The notes under the pieces were generated by a model, which saw only the letters and a program-made list of their open reading frames with translations, was not told the origin of the DNA and did no database searches. From the NCBI GenBank assembly GCA_032988165.1, contig JANTQF010000224.1, forward strand, positions 1-56,927: DNA of 56,927 nt, given 5' to 3'. This document shows, piece after piece, positions 33,395 to 44,610 of the stretch (its first letter is position 1; every line of letters begins with the position of its first letter). Both the position numbers and the translations under genes were made by a program. This DNA comes from Emmonsiellopsis sp. PD_33 (taxonomy: Eukaryota > Ascomycota > Eurotiomycetes > Onygenales > Ajellomycetaceae).

Positions 33395-34611
33395 TTAGCG
33401 CCTACCTGGCCTACCATCAAGCTCTTGCGCCATGCCGCCCCCAAGCTCAGCCGGGATCATCGATGAACTCGGCAACTCATAGTTTTCATACCCAGGTGCA
33501 GGTGCAGGCGCACGCGCAGATTGCTGTATGTTAGTTAGCATAAAAACTTAAAAAAGACGACTAACATGGACTTCTAGAAGTTTTTGAAGAGATACGGATT
33601 ACCTACCGAGATTGGAAGCTCGAATCTTCCAGAGTCCGGCGGAGCATAAGCTGCCTGCGCATCTAACTCTGGTGGGCGTGGTGATACAGATACAGCCATC
33701 ATTTCCGGTTTCCCATTGTAATCTGTTTTCGCCGCCGCTGCTGCCGGTGCTACTGGTGGGGTTGTTGCTGAAGGGTCAATTTGGCCGCCGAGGGCATCGT
33801 CATCGGCTGGAATTGGAGGCTCTTTCCGTGCCGCCCATCTAACTTTATACAAGAAGAAAAGAACCCCGGAGACAACAAGCGCTACTGCAAAGAAGACGCC
33901 GAAGGAAAGGCCAATAATGGCTCCGGTGGAGAGGCCGCCGCCGCCGGCACCACTACCACCCGGCGCATCATTTGGGTTACCTCCTGATTGATCTGTTGCT
34001 GTGGGGGATGCTGCAGTGGGAATTGTCTCTCCAAGGCGCGAGCGCACCTGGATCGGATACGCGATTTGATAGGAGGCGCTCATCGCGACCGAATCGAGGC
34101 TGAAGGGGCGCGTCGATACAGTTTTTTGGTCATACAGATTGTTTAAGACGATAACAGATGTGGATGTGGAGAGGAGGCTGAAGCAGGCCACGAAGTCGGA
34201 GACGTTGGGGCAGTCATAGTCTGGCCAGAAAATGATTTGAGCGTTTTCGCCGCGGATCCAATTCCCAGCTGGTTTTTATTAGGACTTACTGGTTGGACAG
34301 CAGAATGCAACCGTCTCCCCCTGCGACGAGCTCAATGCTGTTGGCATTGCTGGGGGCCGACAAGAGCGGTACTGAGATGGACATACTCCTGGCGAGTAAT
34401 AGCTTGTCATCCACGCCCAGCCCTCCGTGTACGCATTGTCAGAGGGACAGCAGGTTGACACCGCACAACCCTGAGTATTATATGTCCATGGGAGGCCGAG
34501 CCCGGTAGTTCGCAGGTCCCAGAGTTCCGAGAGACAGTCTGCTGGGAAGGAGGTGGTGGGCAATGGACCCAGATTGGTAAAGGAGGTGGTAAATCGCGGG
34601 ATGGTGGACAT
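33395..34611 (-). CDS. Single-pass membrane protein with Cys-rich ectodomain
   Basis: Three exons (34290-34611, 33607-34220, 33395-33523) give 354 residues. The N-terminal 150 or so residues are Cys-rich (CLSELWD, CAVSTCCPSDNAYTEGWAWM, YYSPGVCPSQYRSC, AFCCPTNYDCP). A Gly/Ser linker and one membrane segment (GAIIGLSFGVFFAVALVVSG, then VLFFLYKVRWAARK) follow near residues 220-245. The cytosolic tail is Pro/Ala-rich and ends YENYELPSSSMIPAELGGGM, then AQELDGRPGRR. This is the layout of a common group of fungal surface proteins without a clear cleaved signal peptide. A shorter first intron (21 nt) would also keep frame but is too short, so the 69-nt version was chosen. The role is unknown; surface sensing or cell-wall contact is inference. 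Diverged repeat copies lie on both sides. Confidence 0.75.
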
Positions 34612-35621
34612 TTTTGAGGTTGACTATATAGTTCATCAAAGTCCACCGACTGGCGGTTTGAAGAGAGAAGAAAGAAGATGGTGAGGCATTGCGAGCAAGA
34701 GAAAGGAGAAGCAAGGCTGGAAAGGAGAAGCAAGGCTGCTTGTCCGCTTTGAATGGTTGGATGAAAATGGTGTCAAAAGAACTATGATCGTTAGCGGCTT
34801 GTTATACGAGGTCCTTGGGGGCTAACTTACCCCTTGCTGTGCCCAAACTTCAAAGTAGACCAGAAACTGCTTTGCAAGTCAAAGAAGTATTCCCTCATTG
34901 TTTCTGAGGCAGACAACTAGGCGCCTTCCATACAGTGTGGTCATAAACTTAGCAGTCCAGTCCCAATATCCTTGATGGATACCGCAATATAAACAAGAGA
35001 CTGGCTCTGTTGCTAGATGTATATCATCCTGTGCTGAGGCGGAGGCAAATATGTACATACATGTATGTACATACTCCCTGGGTGCTGGCTGGGGCACTGC
35101 TGCCCAGGCGCATGATCCCTCGGCTTACCAGGGCGATACAGCGCTGGCTTGACAGGCATTTAAGAGCCAGCCAGGAAGAACAATGATCCAGGTCCAGGAT
35201 GATGAGAGTTTGTGAACCGTCCCTGAGAGCTATCAAAAACCAAGTTCCCGTTGGAAGGGAACAGGAAGAACTGCCTCTCCTACAGTGACTTCCAACCAAG
35301 TCAACAGGGGAAATATGATTATATAGGGGCTGTCAGCAAAAGTGGCCCCTTGAACATGCCAAAAACTGATCTTGGTAGTGAAATAATTGCCTCCCAGGGT
35401 AATTATTGGAGTTGGGTTTCTTTTCATCTGTTTCTTTTTGAAGATTGTCAATTCCCAAACTAACCAGTTAAATACACATCCAATGCATCCCTAAAAGACT
35501 TAAAAGAAAACCCATTCACATCCTCCCCCCGCAACCGATTCAAAATGCCCGACCCCCATGTCCACCATCGAATAACGTCCCACTCTCGAGCGCCGTAGAG
35601 TCGACCCCAAACAATCACCAC
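34612..35621. repeat. Intergenic region with diverged repeat copy 2
   Basis: About 35172-35440 is the second copy of the sequence at 32812-33172, in direct orientation. Its AATAATTGCC hairpin is at 35382-35407. A TACATACATGTATGTACATA palindrome lies near 35053-35072. The remainder is the promoter of the membrane protein gene and the 3' flank of the small secreted protein gene. Confidence 0.7.
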
Positions 35622-35999
35622 CTATCTCTTCATGCAGGAGCATTCGCAAGTATTCCATCCGGTCCAGCAGCCGGAACCGGTAATCGCCGAGTTGACAGTG
35701 CCCTTGCAGCACTTCTTCTTGAGCCCCTTGCGAACGCATCGATCGTAGCAGTTGTCGGCCCAGTCAGTCTCGCAACCGCCACCCTGGAAATTGATCTTTT
35801 TGCTAGAGGGGCAGCCCCGAGCTTGGAGCTCGTGGGCGTTGAAACGAACTTCGAGTTCGGGAACAGGTGAACGAGCTTCGAGGTCAGGAGCAGCTCCACG
35901 AGCTTCGAGATCGTCGAGGTCGTCGAGGTTTTCAGTTGGCATTGCAGCTGCGGTGGCAGCCAGGACGGCGAAGATGCTGAAGAGGAAGGTTGGCTTCAT
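35622..35999 (-). CDS. Small secreted ten-cysteine protein with repeated propeptide
   Basis: A single exon of 125 residues. Residues 1-19 (MKPTFLFSIFAVLAATAAA) form a signal peptide. Residues 31-66 carry four nine-residue units of the form L-E/Q-A/V-R (arginines at 34, 43, 52 and 61), which look like a propeptide with monobasic processing sites. Cutting after Arg61 would release a basic 64-residue domain with ten cysteines. These include the spacing C-x3-C (CYDRC), a CC pair and C-x-C (CEC), which fits a cysteine-stabilised alpha/beta (defensin-like) fold. It is probably secreted and disulfide-rich. Antimicrobial, effector or signalling roles are all possible and none is shown. A TATA box lies 180 or so bases upstream. 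Confidence 0.8.
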   Translation of the reverse strand: MKPTFLFSIFAVLAATAAAMPTENLDDLDDLEARGAAPDLEARSPVPELEVRFNAHELQARGCPSSKKINFQGGGCETDWADNCYDRCVRKGLKKKCCKGTVNSAITGSGCWTGWNTCECSCMKR

Positions 36000-36182
36000 T
36001 GTGGATAGGTTAAGAGTGGATGTAAAGTGGTTTTGGAGGAGTGTGGTTTTGTTTGGCTTGAAAGAGGAAGATTTGGTTTTTTGTGTTAGGCAAGGCTAGG
36101 CAAGTCGATTGATGGCTTTTCGAGTTCGGATTGATTGTTGATGTCTGGAGAGGGATCGGTTTGGGAGGGGGATGTTGACCCC

Positions 36183-36189
36183 TTTTATA
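36183..36189 (-). promoter_or_regulatory. TATA box of the secreted ten-cysteine gene
   Basis: TATAAAA on the minus strand (in GGGTATAAAAGGGG) lies 184 bases upstream of the ATG at 35999. It is a strong TATA match in otherwise unremarkable sequence. Confidence 0.6.
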
Positions 36190-39100
36190 CCCAATTTCCC
36201 CTCCCCTTGGTCGACGATATGGTGAGAGCTTGAACAGCGCATGACCTCTTTTGCTATGGCAAATTGAGGTATTGTGGAGAGCAATCGGACAGTTTCTCCT
36301 CAATGGGCAATTGTTTCAAAGGGATACGATGTTGCATACAGACATGATACTCTCGATGACGATCATCCGATGTGATAGAAAACAGCGCCTCCTTCAACGT
36401 GGGCTGCGCACTTTTGGAATCCGAGCCCTCTTGCGTATGATATCCGCTCGGAACAACTGTTGCGCATATCAAATCTTGCTGCCATTGAGATACATTAAAT
36501 CCCTACTCCCAAGCATGTATTAAGAAGTATCAGCGGCTTAGGGGTCTCGTTAAACCCCCTGCGGTTAGTGGGTAATGAATCTTCTACATACATGCCCTGC
36601 TAGGCGTTAATATTTCAACAATTTGCCCCCTATGCGTGATGGTAATCTTCTCCGAGAGAGGGAATTATTTAGAGGTTCAATTCGTTCGATGTTCTATTTT
36701 TACACTGGCATCGAATATCTAGTTCATTTGACAAAAGCATTCGTCCTCACAACACGAGGAAGATGATCATTTGCAAGGCTAGATACTACTTCTAATACTA
36801 CATACGATGGAGCTGATCATCATTGAAGTCGAATAATGTTACATAATAATTCGCTATTGAATTCCCACCCAGCACCATACTCCGAAAGCCCTATGGAAGC
36901 TTGCCTATATGTAGTTAAAATCTACATCTGAACTTTTAACTATGCCAAGGCCATAACATAAGCACGGCTGGGTTTTCTCTCGTTGGCTGGAGCGGCATCA
37001 GAGACTGAAACGATGGCTCCAATCATTCGTCTTTTGTAGACGTCTTACGAAGCTCGTTCCGTCAATCCACAGGCAGTGCTGCTTTTGTGGAGAAAACCCG
37101 ATACGAAGCTTTTTCCTTGACAGGGGGGACGGGCTGCGTGGAGATCCCCCCGTATTTGCCAAGTTACGATCTAAGTTTAACTAACGATGCATCTGCACTT
37201 TGTAGATCCCGCGTTTCAACGGCCTCCTCCGGCTCCACTCCTTTAACATCTTGACCAAGGCAATTGGGGAACTAGTTGACTTTTATTATTATCCTCCCGC
37301 ACAAACATCACGTACTACTACTATGTATGACATGAGAATATCTCGGTTTGCCTGCGCCCTGCACTCCAACCTGTTTACAACACCTTCAGCTAGTAACTCA
37401 CCAAAAAGGAGAAATCCTCGGCATGGCAGCGGACAGCACGACGGAGGCACGGCGTGCGGAGAAGTCGTCTGAAGATACGGGAATGTGGAGATTCTTAACG
37501 GCAAAGCAAACTTCTCTCCCTTCTTCTTGTATGTAATCAAAACTCGATCACGAAACTGCTTCGCCCCTGGATCCACCTTACCTCGTGCAACTACTGCCTC
37601 TTGCTTCTGCGGCCGTCACTGATGAAGCGGTACCGTGAAAATGGCAGAGTCGGCTATTGGCGGCGGTTAAGAAATGGTCTAGACCTGTTTGGCTATGCGA
37701 GGGGTGATGCTATTTTTACGAAGCGCGGGCGGAGTGGATTGCCATGAGCGCATGATGGGAACGAACTGGAGCATTTGTGATGTTATGTAGCACATGGCTG
37801 GTCTTGTGTGCGCCGTTATGATAAATATCAGGTATATATTAAGCACGCTCTATGCTGGGAATTTTCCATCTGCAAGAGTAGATAAAAAGGAGTAGTTACT
37901 GTTATAAAGGAAAAAGGCGAAATACCCGATTGAGCCTTATAAAGTAGGTCTCGGTATAGGGAGCTAAATAGAAACGGTAAGTGAACCACCTAGTATAAAA
38001 TACCCGGATAGGAGCATATCTAAAAACCTGTATCGTTCTCTTATTATTTTCATTTGTCAATGCATGTATACATAACTTTTCGCTCCAGTTCTGACGGGAA
38101 CCACCTAGCCTTAGAAGCTTTGGCCTTTTAAGCAAATATTATACTCTTATAACCTGCTTTCCGCTAAGGCTCCAAGACCACTAGTTAGTAGGCATATGCT
38201 ATTCTATTCTGTGATGTACTTACTAGATTACCATGTTGATACACTCGGGGACATATTGCTTGGCAAAGAGATAAAATGGGAATAGGGAATAAGGGGGGAA
38301 AGGGGGAACGGGGAAAGAACCGAGACGAAGAACGGACACACAAGGAAAAGACATACATAGAGCCAAATCACCAGGGCGAAGCAAGGCAGGAAAAGGACTC
38401 CCAGCTGTTTAAAAAAAAACTTTGCACCAACATCTAGGCAATGTGTTTTTCAGTGGAGGACTAGTCTCGACAACTGGCTCGCTTAAGAGCATCGGCAGGA
38501 GGTGTCGAATGGAGTGGTTAACGTGAAGAGCACAAGGACCAGACTCAACGAAAGAACGGAGGCAGACGATATTGGGTAGGCCCCGCGCTCTTCCTGCTTG
38601 GACAAAACGAAACCTCCCCTTTTCGAGTAACTCTCATGGAGTAATCTTAATATTTCATGCAACCACAGCTCCCGATATTTCTAGGAAGTAGAAGCAAACA
38701 TCAATGCTGTGGCCGTTCTTGCCCTGTGTACAGGGAGATTCCATGGTCTACCCCCGATAAGTAATCCCGGAGGAAAGAGCGGGTACTTCACACATGGGGC
38801 ATTTGCTGTATATAGGGGTCGTACCTGCCTGAGATTGATGCATATTGTAGAGAGCCCTTTCCTTTTGAGTATAGGCGCCGCCTTCCAAGCAGAAGGATAA
38901 ACAACGGCCTTAAAGCTGGGCCTCAAGCCGGAGTGGCTTCATCTCTTCCTCCGTCATCTCTTCAACTCTTCCACTCCGAGTCCTCATCATCACAGAAACA
39001 TCCATCTCCAGCCCATTCAAGTGAGTCCTGGCTTTCCGAGGCATGGTAGTAACTGTGACCCAAGCCGTAAGCATTTACCAGTGTTTTCGAGTCAATGCGT

Positions 39101-40678
39101 GGTTAACAGATCTGAAATTGGACAAGCCATCACCCTACACTCGGCCGGGCCCTAACCGCCTCTCTTCCTCGGACTGCACCTAGTAAGACCAAACGTTGAT
39201 CCTACTACAGATGAGGGTACGGGGAACATAGCCCCCCCGAGAACATTTTGAAATGCTAGTGTCTTATTTCCTGTACAAGGGTTGACGACTCGGAACCAGG
39301 GCAACCATGTAGACGGGAGTAGAAAGGCCATTGGAAGGGGAGAGTCAGGATAACCAAGAAGCCTAGCCTACGCTCGAACGTTCACAAGGCGAAGTTTGAG
39401 TAAAAGACAGCGTTCTGATTCCGGTCACGTTTTCATCATTCTCTCCAGGTACGGGTTGAGGGGCTGCCCCCCGTACTATAGTAGGTTCCCCGTGGTCTCG
39501 TCCGGGGAATAAAAGTTCAAAGATGATGATAATATCAGATTCCAACACCATATGATCCTTTAGCATTGACTTGAAATTGAATGAGAGTCAGATCAACCAG
39601 GCAGTCCCACCTACTAGGTACACTCGAACGTCCACAAGGTGGAGTTTGAACGGTACTAGTAGATGGGATGGCACTTTTGATCACATTTTCATCATTCTCT
39701 CATGAGGCGCCTTGTTACGACTTTGGAGAGCATGCAGCCCAACGACGATAATATAATTATCTAACACCATGTGTTCGTGGCCCTTTTATGCAGAGAAGCA
39801 GGTCGAGTAGTAATAGATCAGTGACATAATAGATCCCGGTGGTCCTATTGGCCTCCACCCGAACACTTCCGAGCCAAAGGAGTTCAGTGGAAAAACTATT
39901 GTTCCGTGGTTATGCCGCGATTCAGGTAAAAGTTTCCTTTTTAGGGATAGCCCAGCCCTAACGGATTAAAGGTCGAGAACCCCGTTCCGTTCCACCTTGG
40001 GCGTTGGGACAGGATACAAACATTCCTGGAGTTTGGAGAACAGAGGGTTGTTGAGTGTCCGTTCGGAATATCTTCTCCTTTTCCCCCTCTCTCCACGCCC
40101 ATTGTAGGGAGATTATGTATCGCAATTCTGGAATTTTGCATCATTATTGCGCTTCTCCCCCCATTCAACGATGCCAGTGCCACTCCGATGAAAGCTACTC
40201 CGGGTATCGGGATGCTAGCATGGAATTTCCGGCCCACTCCACCAGTCATAAAAGTTGCGAAATTTCCTCATATTTTGCGTTCGACAACATGCTGAATAAT
40301 TGAAAATGAGACTTGAAAAGCCCATGGAAATTGGAATAAAAAGCATCACCGCCCGCTTGAAAATCATGCTGGTTTAAACATCAACCTAACTTTTCGGAAA
40401 AAAACTATTAAAGTTAATCCTGCCCTATTCCCACACTTTCGACGTCCTCAATTCGCTATCGAAAAACCGAGCAAAGATAGAGTCAGAGAACTATAACGTC
40501 TCTGTACATACAATACCACAGTACAACTTTAATCCCGACCACGAAAAACTCATCATTGGCGTCGAAACCAGTTTTCAACAGCTGTCAAACTCAAGAGTGG
40601 GGAGAGAGATTCGAAATCCGCAGTATCTTGGAATTTGATATATCAGGCAAACGGTCCAGACCCGTTCCTGCGTTGTCC
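36190..40678. other. Gene-poor region with duplicated, transition-rich sequence
   Basis: No credible gene in about 4.4 kb. Two related blocks lie at about 39368-39562 and 39617-39780. At 37.8-38.2 kb AT content rises, and the open frame at 37902-38135 has no family resemblance. A GGGGGG/CCCCCC inverted pair lies near 37123-37152. The last 300 bases are the promoter and leader of the MFS gene; an open frame extends upstream of its ATG but lacks one of its own. The region is probably degenerate repeat remnants. Confidence 0.5.
39368..39780. repeat. Diverged direct repeat pair
   Basis: Copy A (about 39368-39562) and copy B (about 39617-39780) share AC[G/A]CTCGAACGT[T/C]CACAAGG, then TCAC[G/A]TTTTCATCATTCTCTC, then GA[T/C]GATAATAT and AACACCAT. 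In the best-aligned blocks the differences are mostly G/A and C/T transitions. Confidence 0.6.
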
Positions 40679-42313
40679 ATGAAACCAAGCGCCGATGCCC
40701 ATAGCACTCATGGGCAATTCTCTGAGGAGAACATCGGCAACACTCCAACCCAAGATGGGCAGCTAGAGGGTTCCGTTCCGCGTTCAGCTCAGACTGATTC
40801 GACTACGTCGCTTGGTGAGAAGCAGCCGGATGGCAGGGAGAAGGAAGAGGAAAGAAATGTGAAGGAAGCCCTAGGAGCCGAAAACAGAGCTTCGTCTTCT
40901 ACATCTATCAATGAGGAAGTTGATATCGAAAAACGGTCCTGCAGATTAAGCCCTTCAGATGGCAAAGGGGCAGCGGATGGAGACTCTCAACCACCCGATA
41001 CGAGCGGCCTCTCGATGGATCCCGAAGGGAACGTGTATCCCGAAGGCGGTCTACAGGCGAATTTGGTCGTTTTTGGATCCTTTATCGCATTATTCGGCAC
41101 GCTTGGGCTCGTGAACTCTGTAGCGATATTCGTTGCATGGATATCTACCCATCAGCTTAAAGATTATAGCGATGGAAGCATTGCATGGATTTTCGGCATC
41201 TATGCCTTTCTCATGTTCTTTTGCGGCGTCCAAATCGGGCCTGTATTCGACGCCAAGGGTCCTCGATTCCTCGTCCTTGCAGGCTCCATTCTAGTCGTGG
41301 TCAGCATTATCCTTTTTGGATTTTGTACGCAGTACTGGCATTTCATGGTCGCATGGGGAGTCGTTGGTGGGATTGGTATGTCGCTAATCTTCACCCCAGC
41401 CATCGCGAGCCCGGGCCACTTTTTCTATAAATTCAGGGGCGCCGCCACGGGCGTGGCATCGACTGGTGGTAGTCTTGGAGGTGTTGTGTTCCCGTTGATG
41501 TTACAGGAACTCTTCCCCAAAATCGGATGGGCTTGGGGAACCCGTGTGGTTGCTCTGATCGTGCTGATATCGTCGGGTGTCGGGTGCCTATTGATCAAGT
41601 CACGATTGCCGAAGAAGAAGGCAACGAAAGAAAACATTCTCCCAGACGCACGCATTTTCCGCGATCCGCTGTTCACATTAACGACGATGGGGATATTTTT
41701 CACGGAGTGGGGTCTTTTCATCCCGATTACATACATCTCAAGTTATGCTCTGTCGCAGGGCATGTCTGAAAAACTATCATACCAAGTAATTGCGCTTCTT
41801 AACGTCGGGTCATGCTTCGGGAGATGGATTCCGGGTTTCACGGCAGATTATATCGGACGGTTCAATACCATGATCCTAACTGTGGCATTGTGCCTTTTGT
41901 CCATTGCATGCCTGTGGCTGCCAGCGGGGGACAGCGTGGCGATGTTGGTGGTTTTCGCCTTGGTTTTCGGCTTTGCAAGCGGGAGCAATATCGGCCTGAC
42001 CCCAGTGTGTGTCGGCCAAGTTTGCAAAACAGAGCATTATGGACGGTATTATGCAACTGCCTATACAGTTGTTAGCTTCGGGTTGGTTATTTCCTTCCCA
42101 ACATGCGGGATTAATGCAAGAGTCAACTGCTAACGTTTTTTTCTTTGCAGAACTTTAACTGGTGTCCCAATCGCAGGGGCAATTCTTACCAGCAACGGTG
42201 GGCATTATTGGGGCCTCATCACGTTCACCATTTGTTGCTACTTTGCAGGATTGGTATGTTTCATTGCTGCGAAGGTTGTGCGGCATGGGTGGAATCCCTT
42301 GAGTATTTATTGA
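40679..42313 (+). CDS. MFS transporter, monocarboxylate (MCT/Mch-like) type
   Basis: Two exons (40679-42081 and 42151-42313) give 521 residues. The 69-nt intron has donor GTTGGT, a GCTAACG branch site and acceptor TTTGCAG. Splicing restores the last helices (TLTGVPIAGAILTSNGGHYW). A hydrophilic tail of about 115 residues precedes YPEGGLQANLVVFGSFIALF, the usual first helix of fungal MCT-family members. Other markers are GLVNSVAIFVAWISTHQL, DAKGPRFLVLAGS, FYKFRGAATGVASTGGSLGG and FTADYIGRFNTMI. The family moves monocarboxylates or related metabolites across the plasma membrane; the substrate is not evident. The open frame runs 41 codons upstream, but only from a TTG, so the ATG at 40679 is chosen. 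Neighbours give no functional clue. Confidence 0.85.
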
Positions 42314-44610
42314 ACGAGAGGAAGCCATTGGCGAAGAGCATTGGCTGTTTATTTGGTAATGTGGTAATGAAAAATGGGGGGAGAGGCAAGATAGAAAATA
42401 CTCTTAGCAGATGGGGAAATGCATAGATAAAAGACAAATCTGGTGTATATAGAGGCAAATATACTGACCAATAATGACAAAATAGATACATACTATTAAT
42501 AGCACAAAAGAATAATATTTAATTTCGCCTCGGGGGCTAGGACGCAGACAGGGAACGCAGCACTTCTAACATGGTGAACGGCAATATAATGATAAAAATC
42601 CAGTATCGAAGCCGTAAACATCGGACCAGATTATAGGTTCGAGTCACTGTGCCCCTCCAACGCTCCTTGTGTCAATGCACGTGTCGTATTAGACAATTCT
42701 CATGGAATTTAAAGTTGACAGGGAAGTAATGACACACACGCGAAGCTCTAGATAAGACATCCCTTGGTTCTAGATCGTGTATAGATAGATTGCTTCAATT
42801 TGATGGCAGGCGTGGTAGTTGTAGACATTTTGATAATCAGTCGGGACTCTCTATTCCACATTTGGAATATGTATGAGCGGCGAGGGATAACCACTCGCTA
42901 TGATAGAGCTGGGATGTAGGCAGCATGGAGGGTACAATATCTGATCCATATCATGTCAGGATATGATTTTGCGTGGTAGCCACAGGATGGCATGCATGCG
43001 CCACGGAACTTAAACCGATCACCAGAATAGCTTCTCGAGTGGCCTAACTTTAGCATCGTCCTCCTAGTCATCGCGGACCTTCGCCCAATAGGCAGGGTTT
43101 CAAAGTAGGGTTCCCATATTCGGTTCTCAAAAGTTTCGATACGCCACGGTTTCTGCGGGATGATTCAAGCTCCGGTAAAAGATGCCGTGAGATATAGATG
43201 CATTCCTCTTTGGAAACGGCCGAATGCTCCAAGTAAGCGGAACCTCAATGGCTTGAGCTAAAAGAGGGCATATCAAAATATGAATATGTAGCTAGTATCA
43301 CTCAATTGCAATACGTGAGGCTTGCATAGCTGACCAGCACAGCACAAATGATGATTTGTGCCAAAAGGGGATGTCTGGAGCATCGATTTTTTGTCAGCTC
43401 GTAGTAGCTGGTAGCTTTTCCACAGCCGCCATATCATTCTATTGGCAGTTGGTGGTTAATACTAGTAGTTATCGCGTAGAAACATTCGCAAGTAACCGAG
43501 TACGATGATATTAGTATGCATAGGGTTTGTCAAACGCCTTTTTCGCAAGGGTTTTGTCAGCTTACACTGAGTGAGCTTCGGCAAACCAGCCACTGTGAAC
43601 GGAGAGTCCGGCTTCAAAGCAACGTTCTCGAAGAGTCTTTTAACGAGGGCGGTGGGATAGACAGAGCGTGTCCCGAACGCAATGTATTGACCATGACCCC
43701 CTGATGGAAGTCGTCGGCGGTGATGATAAATTAGGGTTTGGCGCTTGTCTCAAAGCGGTTACAATATAATAAATTACAGGTCTATATTTAGTGAATACAG
43801 CTAGTACATGTATTATTATAGATTTATATGAACTGTATCGCGTGTTACTCTGTATTTTACACCGCTCGTGCCATTTGATGTCTTTAGTTTGACATCAAAA
43901 TCTGAGACTTTCCAACCTCATCTTCGGCTCTACGCACCCACCATGGCGCTCTTCTCACCCACATCCGCTCCGCTAAGGGCGTATTTCGGCAGCCCTCTGA
44001 AGAACGTCATTGCTAAACGCCTACATATTGACGTGGCCACTCTTACGGCCATGTGCCGAAACATACCCACCGCCAGTGGCATCGTGGGATGGCATCTGTC
44101 AGCTGGCAGCGACGCCATGTCGTACTTTGAGGCTCCGTACTTTCTCTTTTGGAATCACGCTTCGCTATTTCAGTGTAGCGACTCTATAGTTTGTAGCTAT
44201 TTTGAGAACAGAAAAATGGATGCTACCAAACAAACTTTCCTCTGAGAGGAGCACCCAATGTGGGTAAGGCAGCTTTCATATTCGCATTTCCGGCATGAGA
44301 TCCCCTGGTCTCGGAGCGCCTGGATTGAGTATTGGAAGGCCCGGTGTTTCTATGTACTCCAGGCTAGTTTCCCCATATACATGCAAAGGGCCTATATAAT
44401 GGAACGGGTGCCCCTTTCCCGCTGATATCTTCGTTACACTCGTTCTACAGAAATACATTTGGACTCTTTTTTGTTCGTTTGAACAGAGCCTCCTCTCGCT
44501 TAGTATATTCTGTTACTTATCAGTCGCTTCCGTATCTTTGATATATCCATTCGTTATACTCTCTGTCTCTTTGCTTCTTTTTTGCTGCTTAGATATCTCA
44601 GGCACTCATC
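42314..44610. other. Intergenic region without recognised genes
   Basis: This holds the 3' flank of the MFS gene and the promoter of the SYPA-repeat gene. A 125-codon frame at 43868-44245 begins with GTG and has an internal ATG (MALFSPTSAPLRAYF), but no domain is seen. The rest is AT-rich with stops in all frames. It may contain decayed repeat sequence. Confidence 0.5.
44393..44398 (+). promoter_or_regulatory. TATA box of the SYPA-repeat gene
   Basis: TATATA in GGCCTATATAATGG lies 213 bases upstream of the ATG at 44611, in front of a T/C-rich leader. It is a plausible core promoter for a highly expressed surface protein. Confidence 0.5.

Noticed and set aside
34220..34290. 21-nt intron in the membrane protein gene
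   Set aside because: It keeps frame (acceptor AACCAG) but is shorter than any functional spliceosomal intron I would accept; the 69-nt alternative was used.
37902..38135. 77-codon minus-strand frame suspected to be a retroelement remnant
   Set aside because: Aromatic-rich sequence without a recognisable reverse transcriptase, integrase or gag motif.
42630..42660. GGTTCGAGTC resembling a tRNA T-arm
   Set aside because: The flanking bases do not form the T stem, and no matching D-arm, anticodon arm or acceptor stem was found upstream.
43868..44245. 125-codon frame upstream of the SYPA-repeat gene
   Set aside because: Begins with GTG, no domain; the internal ATG frame (MALFSP...) is short. 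Left as unproven.
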